64,000 nucleotides of DNA from positions 21,571,854-21,635,853 of the forward strand of contig JAFMSR010000005.1 of the NCBI GenBank assembly GCA_022818135.1, read 5' to 3'. Source of the stretch: Saxidomus purpurata. Lineage: Eukaryota; Mollusca; Bivalvia; Venerida; Veneridae. The notes under the pieces were generated by a model that saw only the letters and a program-made list of their open reading frames with translations, was not told the DNA's origin and did not search any database. The position numbers and the translations under genes were made by a program. Positions 62,301 through 64,000 of the stretch are shown here, piece after piece. Within the stretch, counting starts at the first letter, position 1. Every line of letters starts with the position of its first letter.

Positions 62301-62583
62301 CTTCTGGAACGAGAAGGTTCCACGAATGATTTTGGAACAATTTAGTCAAAGAAATGATTTATTGACCGTTTCTAATGACGTCAATGAGAACGTGACACAA
62401 AACGCATATTCACACGTAAACGGTAAAAGTACGTGGATTTTAGCGTCCGTGTGCATAGCACTGTTGGTGATTGCTCTGATTCTCACTGTGCAGTACTTCA
62501 AAGTGCGTAAAGAGATTACCAAATTGCTACGCCAAAACAGTATATCAAGTGGAGAAAGGATGTTAAATGGAACACAGATTTGA
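18795..62583 (+). CDS. Membrane-anchored cholinesterase-like (type-B) carboxylesterase, 11 coding exons, 639 aa
   Basis: Secreted-side serine hydrolase of the alpha/beta-hydrolase fold that should hydrolyse carboxyl esters at the cell surface or in the secretory lumen. Joining 18795-19004, 41780-41944, 44550-44697, 45405-45590, 47389-47591, 48630-48774, 53986-54093, 58165-58241, 60285-60405, 61529-61664 and 62163-62583 gives 1920 nt with no internal stop. Visible marks: signal peptide 1-23, oxyanion HGGS 140-143, SEDCLYLN 113-120, nucleophile elbow GHSAGG 218-223 (Ser220), SGSPLGHW 246-253, acid Glu348 in QDEG, His458 in GVIHG, transmembrane helix about 591-612, basic cytoplasmic tail. Cys92/Cys116 and Cys275/Cys286 match the first two cholinesterase disulfide loops. 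N-glycosylation sequons lie at 84, 110, 278, 436 and 576. The start has an in-frame TGA upstream at 18771. No tryptophan occupies the choline-binding position (Torpedo Trp84 equivalent), so acetylcholine is unlikely to be the main substrate. Neuroligin is excluded because the triad is complete. Exact substrate unknown. Confidence 0.93.
19005..25250 (+). other. Intron 1, first part; no gene recognised
   Basis: It starts GTATGA at the exon 1 donor. The sequence is AT-rich. Frames such as 22234-22509 (91 codons) and 20387-20635 have no recognisable domain and no supporting context. No repeat family identified with confidence. Confidence 0.55.
25252..25761. mobile_element. MITE with AGCTGCTCG termini, copy 1, carrying a SINE
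   Basis: The left end AAGCTGCTCGTTCTCCGATT and right end AGAGCGAGCAGCTTTAAA are inverted repeats. The interior (AATAAAGTTCTTTAAACTGT, TAGAACATATAGTCATATAA) matches a second copy at 61131-61475. A SINE at 25531-25709 splits it. TTAA occurs at the right edge and ATAA at the left, hinting at a TTAA target. Confidence 0.78.
25531..25709 (+). mobile_element. tRNA-derived SINE, copy 3, with target-site duplication
   Basis: The 179-bp element starts GTAGAGGTTTAGGTGTCTGC, has the B-box GGTTCGAGCCC, the body GCGGACTCGAGAGTGCCTCG and ends ATTAGTATAAACTA. The direct repeat AGTATGT at 25524-25530 and 25710-25716 is the target-site duplication. It lies inside a MITE, so it inserted later. This is the best-preserved copy and defines the family ends. 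Confidence 0.88.
25762..28200 (+). other. Intron 1, middle part; no gene recognised
   Basis: AT-rich intronic sequence. Short frames (for example 26184-26384 and 27627-27821) have no recognisable domain. No repeats identified with confidence. Confidence 0.5.
28206..28300. repeat. Perfect ~47-bp tandem duplication
   Basis: AAAAAAGGAAATATCTATAA followed by CACAACTTCTCTTTTTACAC and TACTGACT occurs twice in a row, nearly identical, within intron 1. Confidence 0.9.
29090..30440. repeat. Diverged interspersed repeat sequence in intron 1
   Basis: CTTCAGAGTTATTGCCTTTT at 29129 and CCTCAGAGTTATTGCCCTTG at 30231, both followed by 'ctg...caaacc/accaaa' phrases, resemble the old mollusc repeat style of family 2. 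At 29365-29460 and 29621-29720 a second pair shares CTATCGACCA, GATAGGTA and CAATGGTAAGGG. Boundaries are uncertain. Confidence 0.4.
31540..31725. mobile_element. Tigger/pogo-like MITE
   Basis: ACAGTAAAGTCAACTTATAA-GGAACTCC at the left and CCGGAGTCGTTATATACGG-AGTTTACTGT at the right form inverted termini, and TTATATCCGGAGT recurs inside. CAGTAAACTCC-type termini with NTA context are typical of pogo/Tigger-derived non-autonomous elements. No ORF. Confidence 0.6.
32060..32501 (+). repeat. Family-1 repeat, decayed copy in intron 1
   Basis: CCAAAACTACAAGGCCTACA, TTGTCTAGTCGACCTCTGCC, GGTCAAATTAACCCTGTCC and a right end AAGGTGAGCATGGCCCTCTT then GTTT match the family, with the GATATAGGGCCAT segment deleted. 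Confidence 0.72.
32502..35985 (+). other. Intron 1; no gene recognised
   Basis: AT-rich sequence. The minus-strand frames clustered at 33683-34387 and 34798-35004 have no recognised domain and overlap in different frames. Nothing more can be supported. Confidence 0.5.
35990..36205. mobile_element. Short retroposon-like segment with (AAT)n and (ACTT)n ends
   Basis: (AAT)n at 35990-36010 leads into TGTCTTTATTTTCAGAAGG and a 170-bp body containing GACCCGTTTGGGTCGGGTGC and TGTAAATAATTTTGTATGTA, ending in (ACTT)n at 36186-36203. Such simple-repeat ends are typical of SINE or LINE 3' fragments in molluscs. Class not proven. Confidence 0.5.
37055..37107. repeat. (GTCAC)n pentanucleotide array
   Basis: About ten uninterrupted copies of TCACG/GTCAC, flanked on both sides by a similar CATGATAAAG word, lying 20 bp before a palindromic element. 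Each junction contains ACGT. Confidence 0.92.
37128..37270. mobile_element. 143-bp near-perfect palindrome
   Basis: AGGTTATTATACGGGGCAGG then TGTGCCTTTAGGCGATATTG, GCACACTTGG and GGCCCGAGGGCT on the left are mirrored by AGCCCGAGGGCC, CCAAGTGTGCCAATATCGCC, TTAAGGCACACCTGCCCCGT and ATAATTACCT on the right. The loop is only a few bases. It is a fold-back element or MITE made almost entirely of inverted termini. Confidence 0.85.
37271..38740 (+). other. Intron 1; no gene recognised
   Basis: A 122-codon minus-strand frame at 38174-38542 is the longest non-repeat frame here, but it has no recognisable motif. Nothing else supported. Confidence 0.4.
38745..39500 (+). repeat. Family-3 interspersed repeat with poly-C tracts
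   Basis: Starts ATGACCTTTGACCTACTGAC then CCCAAAAT and contains three related units of about 95-105 bp (TGACCTGTATTTATGATG, GCTGTGTACCGAAAAT, ATCCGGAAACTG) at 38970, 39070 and 39305. It ends with CGACAAACCGACAAACAAAC and CCCCGTTTTGAGGGGGAATA. C runs of about 38 and 28 at 38844 and 39273 interrupt it. Confidence 0.65.
39497..39835. repeat. ~50-bp direct repeat pair 287 bp apart
   Basis: AAATAACATCCTTAAACTCG then TAACATATCAACCTACGTCC occurs at 39498 and again at 39785 with about two differences. The intervening segment is not repeated. Confidence 0.85.
40080..40190. repeat. Tandem ~55-bp G-rich duplication
   Basis: GGGGATAATCAGGGTTACCC with ACTTTAGG, then GGGGAATAATCAGGGTTACC with CATTTTAGG. 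Two copies, short spacing. Confidence 0.75.
41258..41627. mobile_element. TTAA-flanked MITE, copy 1 (just upstream of exon 2)
   Basis: The left terminus AAGGGGCACTCCCTACATCT and the reverse complement of the right terminus, AAGGGACATACCCTATAACT, form inverted repeats of about 20 bp. Both are bordered by TTAA (41254-41257 and 41628-41631). The interior (ACTCTACATAGATTATTGAA, GGTACTGCAGT, GATTTTATCGATAATGACTG) recurs inverted at 44000 and 49495. It ends 150 nt before exon 2. No ORF. Confidence 0.85.
41780..41944 (+). CDS. Esterase exon 2 (aa 71-125, first disulfide loop)
   Basis: The acceptor TTTCTTTCAG and donor CGG|GTATGT bound a 165-nt exon in phase 0 at both ends. It encodes PVPPRPWGD, the loop between Cys92 and Cys116, and [12 protein letters not shown], a diagnostic signature of the type-B carboxylesterase family. 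The Cys-to-Cys loop is 24 residues apart against 27 in Torpedo acetylcholinesterase, and Val106 sits where the choline-binding tryptophan would be. Because the exon is symmetric, skipping would keep the frame but remove this signature. Confidence 0.93.
42092..42395. repeat. Left arm of ACGT-rich fold-back composite
   Basis: GC-richer than the surrounding intron and built of short words on the theme CGTTGTNCCACG (GCCACGTTGTTCCACGCTGT, GTGCTTCGTTATGCCTCGC). The reverse complement of this theme fills 42880-43110. Confidence 0.7.
42400..42815 (-). pseudogene. PIF/Harbinger transposase N-terminal remnant
   Basis: Minus-strand reading shows [20 protein letters not shown], then [18 protein letters not shown] and, after stops, LKVAAAL and LMHAFRVAH. 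This order (F-K-N-F-x-R ... P-x-L-F-x-E-L ... P-R-x-x-K-x-D-T ... AL ... LK-x-A ... F-R-V-A-H) is that of metazoan Harbinger transposases before the DDE domain. Stops and frame shifts show it is dead, and the catalytic DDE part is absent. It is framed by the ACGT-rich arms. Confidence 0.75.
42870..43375. repeat. Right arm(s) of ACGT-rich fold-back composite
   Basis: 42880-43110 is made of words like AACGTAGCACAACATAG and ACGTACCACAACGTCGTAC. 43130-43370 carries the opposite orientation (TACGTTGTACCACGTTCTCG, TAGCCACGTTTCCCAACGTA). The two halves can fold on each other and on the left arm at 42092-42395. Confidence 0.7.
43376..43995 (+). other. Intron 2; unassigned sequence
   Basis: Minus-strand frames at 43345-43569 and 43539-43724 overlap and could be parts of one decayed ORF, but no domain is recognisable. 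No other feature. Confidence 0.35.
44000..44369. mobile_element. TTAA-flanked MITE, copy 2, inverted relative to copy 1
   Basis: Left terminus AAGGGACATACCCTATAACT after TTAA (43996-43999), right terminus AGATGTAGGGAGTGCTTC before TTAA (44370-44373). The interior is the reverse complement of copy 1 with moderate divergence. Copies 1 and 2 flank exon 2. Confidence 0.85.
44550..44697 (+). CDS. Esterase exon 3 (aa 126-175, oxyanion hole)
   Basis: The acceptor TATATTTTAG and donor CTAG|GTACGT bound a 148-nt exon that enters in phase 0 and leaves in phase 1. It encodes [12 protein letters not shown] (oxyanion-hole glycines 141-142) and [13 protein letters not shown], both near-invariant in the family. 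Confidence 0.94.
45405..45590 (+). CDS. Esterase exon 4 (aa 175-237, nucleophile Ser220), GC donor
   Basis: The exon begins after TTATTTTAAG. It encodes [19 protein letters not shown], then HFNGDP and the elbow GHSAGG with Ser220. The reading frame continues into exon 5 (AKG|LFHR) only if the exon ends at AAAG|GCAGGT, i.e. a GC-AG intron. A GT donor 4 nt further on (45595) would shift the frame. The residue before the serine is His instead of the usual Glu (GESAG). Confidence 0.88.
46980..47290. repeat. Two tandem units of an interspersed repeat in intron 4
   Basis: GGTTCTTATGGAGATGTAAATTGGAATTGCATTC-like and GCTTATAGAGATGTAGCTTG units, each followed by GGTCAAGTTCG / GTCAAGGTCGC and TGTTAC. 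The phrase 'AAGGTC..GTTACTAAAAATAG' is typical of old mollusc repeats. Confidence 0.5.
47389..47591 (+). CDS. Esterase exon 5 (aa 237-304, second disulfide loop)
   Basis: The acceptor TTTCTACAG and donor GAG|GTAACA bound 203 nt. The frame opens with [16 protein letters not shown] (238-253), the standard continuation after the nucleophile elbow. Cys275 and Cys286, 11 apart, match the second cholinesterase disulfide. The sequon NKS at 278 lies within that loop. Confidence 0.92.
47929..48110. repeat. Palindrome and short direct repeats in intron 5
   Basis: AGCAGGGCCAATA occurs twice (about 47932 and 47951), followed by the perfect 20-bp palindrome TTATTGGACCGGTCCAATAA at 47968-47987. Its function is unknown; it may be a MITE end. 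Confidence 0.6.
48366..48470. mobile_element. ~105-bp fold-back element in intron 5
   Basis: TTAAATGAGTGATTTGATAT then AGGCCCTATCATTTGTCC on the left is mirrored by GGACAAATAACAGGGCC and ATTATCAAATCACTCATTTAA on the right around a loop TCTGGCACTATGCCC. It is a MITE-like palindrome. Confidence 0.8.
48630..48774 (+). CDS. Esterase exon 6 (aa 305-353, catalytic Glu348)
   Basis: The acceptor CGTTTTACAG and donor GCAG|GTAAAT bound 145 nt, phase 0 in and phase 1 out. It encodes [11 protein letters not shown] (the family P-V-V-D-G-x-F-L strand) and GATQDEG, where the Glu is the catalytic acid. Confidence 0.93.
48898..49350 (+). repeat. Interspersed repeat in intron 6
   Basis: Begins GGTTGTCCGTCCGTGCGGTG and ends TAGGCCCCAATTTGAAGCTC then TTGTTT, an end resembling family-1. 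Inside, GGCAACTGTTACTAAAAAGA and CCCGTTGTTACTAAAAAAGA form two units. A 96-codon frame (48978-49268) runs through it but is repeat-derived. Confidence 0.5.
49495..49830. mobile_element. TTAA-flanked MITE, copy 3 (decayed)
   Basis: TATAGGGACATACCGAACAA, AGAATCTTTGGAAGAATTAT, GCAGTACCGTAAACCATTCA, TTGTTGTTGTACAATTAATG and GGGTGGATGCGATTTATTAC match copy 2 in the same orientation. The far terminus is blurred near GAGTAGGAGTGCGTCTTGA, and the TTAA borders are lost. Confidence 0.78.
49831..50335 (+). other. Intron 6; unassigned sequence
   Basis: No gene or repeat recognised. AT-rich. Confidence 0.4.
50336..50366. repeat. (CT)n dinucleotide repeat
   Basis: About 15 copies of CT, immediately before a decayed SINE body. 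Confidence 0.95.
50367..50475 (+). mobile_element. tRNA-derived SINE, copy 4 (decayed, headless)
   Basis: GAATGAGTCTCGAGAGTGAT, TTTCGCAATCAACAATAAAT and AAACTTGTATAATAAAACTA align with the body and tail of SINE copies 2 and 3. The tRNA head is lost into the CT repeat. Confidence 0.6.
50922..51022. repeat. ~50-bp tandem duplication in intron 6
   Basis: TTAATCGGAGACAGACTTTT then AAATATGCAACGCCAGTTCTG occurs twice in succession with three differences. Confidence 0.9.
51023..53335 (+). other. Intron 6; unassigned sequence
   Basis: AT-rich. The minus-strand 74-codon frame at 52874-53098 has no recognised domain. No repeats identified with confidence. Confidence 0.4.
53336..53418 (-). repeat. tRNA-like sequence (pseudo-tRNA or SINE head)
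   Basis: The minus strand reads ACCTGGTTGTTTACTCGATA (D-arm-like), a 5-bp anticodon stem TTCGC/GCGAA enclosing the 7-nt loop TTTTAAG, then CCAGGTTCGAATCC, a good B-box and T-loop. The T stem has mismatches and the acceptor stem does not close clearly, so it is unlikely to be a functional tRNA. Confidence 0.55.
53986..54093 (+). CDS. Esterase exon 7 (aa 353-389), with an alternative in-frame donor
   Basis: The acceptor TTACTTCCAG and donor GTGG|GTAAGT bound 108 nt, phase 1 at both ends. It encodes [18 protein letters not shown] and then a short acidic-proline segment ending PDIV. A second donor of good consensus, CGAG|GTGAGC at 54063/54064, lies 30 nt upstream in the same phase and would delete residues 379-388 ([10 protein letters not shown]). 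Confidence 0.88.
55240..57490. repeat. Diverged direct repeats in intron 7
   Basis: AATGATGTTTTACGTCTCAA then AAGTCCAAAA, followed by TTGGACAC, TTCTTGACATA and CAGCAGACGACAT at 55240-55400, matches AATGATGTTCAACATCTCAA, AAGTCAAAA, TTGGACAC, TTCTTGACACA and GCAGACGACAAT at 57355-57475. A third partial match, AATGATGTTTTACATCTCAA, is at 55559. This is an old interspersed or duplicated element. Confidence 0.6.
56838..57018. mobile_element. ~180-bp fold-back element in intron 7
   Basis: TTTTTTCTGTATTTCATCGA then GTACTGTCAGAAGTTTTACA, CCTAATTTGCATAAACACC on the left is mirrored by GGTGTTTATGTTAACATTAGG, TATAAAACTTCTGATAGTTC and CTCAATGAGATGCAGAAAAAA on the right, with a 7-nt loop. It is a MITE-like palindrome. 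Confidence 0.82.
57491..58164 (+). other. Intron 7, 3' end; unassigned sequence
   Basis: No gene or repeat recognised before the exon 8 acceptor. Confidence 0.4.
58165..58241 (+). CDS. Esterase exon 8 (aa 389-414)
   Basis: A 77-nt exon between acceptor CATGTATAG and donor TAAG|GTATTT, phase 1 in and phase 0 out. It encodes a charged helical stretch, [20 protein letters not shown], of the kind found between the acid and the histidine in this family. It is small, and its acceptor has a weak pyrimidine tract, but the frame joins correctly on both sides. Confidence 0.85.
58636..58878. mobile_element. Fold-back element in intron 8
   Basis: GTGAAAATGGTTACAAAGGT then GAAAGTGGTCACAG and CCAACCCTAAACCTAAGTCA on the left is imperfectly mirrored by TGAGTTAAAGTTAGGGTAAG, AGCTACCATTTCCACCTTCT and GTGACCATTTTCAC on the right, about 60 bp per arm. 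Confidence 0.7.
59043..60284 (+). other. Intron 8, 3' part; no gene recognised
   Basis: No coding frame of note. No repeat recognised. Confidence 0.4.
60285..60405 (+). CDS. Esterase exon 9 (aa 415-455)
   Basis: The acceptor TCCTGTTTCAG and donor GATG|GTGAGT bound 121 nt. It encodes [16 protein letters not shown] and [12 protein letters not shown], matching the family pattern GD-x-x-F-x-x-P followed by V-x-x-Y-x-Y. The sequon NVS is at 436. Confidence 0.93.
60658..60700 (+). mobile_element. Truncated tRNA-derived SINE head
   Basis: CGCCTCCATAGCTCAGTGGT then TAGGGCGCATGGCATAAGG is a clear tRNA 5' half (A-box TAGCTCAGTGG) with nothing tRNA-like after it. No B-box follows, so it is a truncated SINE or pseudo-tRNA. 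Confidence 0.65.
61131..61475. mobile_element. MITE with AGCTGCTCG termini, copy 2
   Basis: Left AGCTGCTCGCTCTCAGATTT, right ACTGAGAGCGAGCAGT are inverted repeats bordered by TTAA at 61127-61130 and 61476-61479. The interior matches copy 1 at 25252 without the SINE. It ends about 50 nt before exon 10. Confidence 0.85.
61529..61664 (+). CDS. Esterase exon 10 (aa 455-500, catalytic His458)
   Basis: The acceptor ATCTGTTACAG and donor ACGG|GTAAAA bound 136 nt. It encodes [13 protein letters not shown], with His458 the catalytic base, and later [18 protein letters not shown], the usual W-x-N-F helix. It begins about 50 nt after a MITE insertion in intron 9. Confidence 0.93.
62163..62583 (+). CDS. 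Esterase exon 11 (aa 500-639, C-terminus and membrane anchor)
   Basis: The terminal coding exon follows AAAAAATTTCAG and ends at TGA 62581-62583. It finishes the catalytic domain (about 500-565), then a linker with the sequon NVT at 576, a hydrophobic helix about 591-612 ([19 protein letters not shown]), and a 27-residue tail rich in Lys and Arg. This predicts a type I single-pass protein with the esterase outside. Neuroligins and gliotactin share this topology, but they lack a complete triad. Confidence 0.93.
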
Positions 62584-62825
62584 TAATTCTTAGTACAATT
62601 ATTTAGTCTACAAATGATTGATGTGTGATGGAAGATTTGGTGAAAGTTAGGAGCGAATATGTGCTGACCATGGCGTCGCACAAAAAGCCACCATATCTGC
62701 AAAATCCATAACTTCACCTTCCGGTCTAACTCGCATTTGACTATGCTACCGGAAGTGACGCAAGGAAACTACACACCACGTGTAACTAGTCTTCTGCGTA
62801 ACGGTTGGTTACACAATGGAATATC

Positions 62826-62955
62826 AAAACTATATGGAAGGTGCATTTTTCATGTAACTGATCTTGAAATGTCAAAAACTCATCCTAGTATTTCTTAAAA
62901 CTATATGGACGGTGCATTTCTTGAAATGTCAAAAACTCATCCTAGTATTTCTTAA
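62826..62955. repeat. Tandem duplication in the 3' UTR
   Basis: AAACTATATGGAAGGTGCAT ... CTTGAAATGTCAAAAACTCA then TCCTAGTATTTCTTAA occurs twice, the second copy lacking about 14 nt (TTCATGTAACTGA-like). Confidence 0.88.
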
Positions 62956-63570
62956 GTTGAGGGATCACATGGGGATTGAGTCAAAATATTGACTATCTTT
63001 ATCTGTTTTACAAATAAATGATACATTATGTTCTAATGGTTAGGCCTATTGTTATGCAACATAATATTGCTAAAAACCGCGATGTCCAGAACTTGTCACT
63101 TGTACATTTGTACGAAACCAGTAAGGATTAATATGGCATTTCAGGAGTATTGTTGAAAACATTCCGCTGTGAAAAACATGTACCTTCCAACGGGTAAATT
63201 TACTGTTTTTGATGGAAGAATTTGCGTCCATTATAGTTTTCGTAGAGCCATAGATTATGATAAAGAAAAGAAAGACGATTTTTATGAAGATCGTTATGAG
63301 ATTTCAAGCATAAAAGAAATTTAGATTACATTATTGTGAACATTTGTTTTATGTCAAACGCAATATTTCGAAGGCAAACAATGTCTTCATACGCCGGAGA
63401 ATTGAACACTTTATATATAACATTACATTTTACCATGTCAAGAAATTGTAAATAGTTCAAATGGTTGTGACATTCTTAACATTCCTTTGTTTATTACAAA
63501 GTGGACATTAAATAAAAATAGTTCTTATATGACGATGTATACATACTCACTGATAATCGTCCAGATTTCC

Positions 63571-63672
63571 TACACATTGTCATATAACATACAGTATGTG
63601 ATACTACACATTGTCATATAACATACAGTATGTGATACTACACATTGTCATATAACATGCAGTATGTGATAT
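63571..63672. repeat. 34-bp tandem repeat, three units, in the 3' UTR
   Basis: TACACATTGTCATATAACAT then ACAGTATGTGATAC starts at 63571, 63605 and 63639 with one difference. Each unit contains the palindrome CATACAGTATG, so the transcript could form a series of small hairpins. Confidence 0.92.
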
Positions 63673-64000
63673 GCCATATATTATACAGTATATGTAGTGA
63701 TTTTGTCATTTATTTAAATGGAGGCTGAAACATGAGGTGTTTCATTATGTTTTGTTTAGTGATATTTTTGTGCTTATGTGAGTTATTTTAGAATATGCAT
63801 TTTTTTCTCCATTTTTCTTTATCGTAAAATGTTTCCAATTGTAATAGTTGTGATGAATTGTTTTAAGTCCCCGTGCGTTTCGTAACAATATTTTGTCACA
63901 TGTTTAAAATAAAGTATTTGTAAATATTGTATCTTGTGCTCATGTGTAATTCTAACGACGGCATACATATATAATTCTGTCTTATCTGAAAGCTATAAGC

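Larger units (their letters stand above)
62584..63935 (+). other. Likely 3' UTR of the esterase gene with poly(A) signals
   Basis: AATAAA hexamers are at 63013, 63511 and 63908. The last is followed by T/G-rich sequence, typical of a cleavage region, so the main 3' end is probably near 63930. The region holds two tandem duplications (about 62830-62955 and 63571-63672). No ORF of note follows the stop at 62583. Confidence 0.55.

Noticed and set aside
18795..62583. Identification as acetylcholinesterase
   Set aside because: The catalytic triad fits, but the choline-binding tryptophan in the first disulfide loop is missing and the loop is shorter.
18795..62583. Identification as neuroligin or gliotactin
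   Set aside because: The topology is similar, but those proteins lack the complete triad, which is intact here (Ser220, Glu348, His458).

Overview
This is AT-rich eukaryotic nuclear DNA, almost certainly from a bivalve mollusc (a venerid such as Mercenaria would fit, but the species is not proven). The evidence is a long intron-rich gene with GT-AG boundaries, tRNA-derived SINEs, short non-autonomous DNA transposons, and dense copies of the 'AGCTCACCTG ... GGTGAGCGATATAGGGCC' repeat family that I associate with bivalve genomes. There is no prokaryotic gene organisation.

One gene can be fully reconstructed. It runs on the + strand from 18795 to 62583 in 11 coding exons, which join in frame to a 639-residue protein. 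The protein is a type-B carboxylesterase / cholinesterase-like alpha/beta hydrolase with a signal peptide, an intact catalytic triad (Ser220 in GHSAGG, Glu348 in DEG, His458 in GVIHG), two conserved disulfide loops and a C-terminal transmembrane anchor (about 591-612). It lacks the tryptophan that marks choline-binding esterases, so it is probably a membrane-tethered carboxylesterase rather than a true acetylcholinesterase. Intron 4 appears to use a GC donor, and exon 7 has two in-frame donors 30 nt apart.

Layout: 1-10.98 kb is a nest of two interspersed repeat families plus one possible terminal exon of an unknown upstream gene (3639-3777). 11.3-12.5 kb holds a dead minus-strand non-LTR retrotransposon (reverse transcriptase and RNase H remnants). 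12.5-17.2 kb holds low-complexity tracts, a reverse-oriented repeat copy, two SINEs, a fold-back element, a 38-bp minisatellite, a GACA microsatellite and a decaying 28-bp tandem array. 17.2-18.8 kb is the putative promoter region. 19.0-41.8 kb is the 22.8-kb intron 1, with several short transposons and palindromes. 41.8-62.6 kb holds exons 2-11, with intron 2 carrying a PIF/Harbinger transposase remnant between arms of ACGT-rich inverted repeats. 62.6-63.9 kb is the likely 3' UTR with poly(A) signals.

I found no complete novel multi-gene system. The most interesting signals are the covarying terminal hairpins of the dominant repeat family, its recurrent insertion at the same position of a second repeat, the inverted MITE pair flanking exon 2, and the splice-site peculiarities of the esterase gene.
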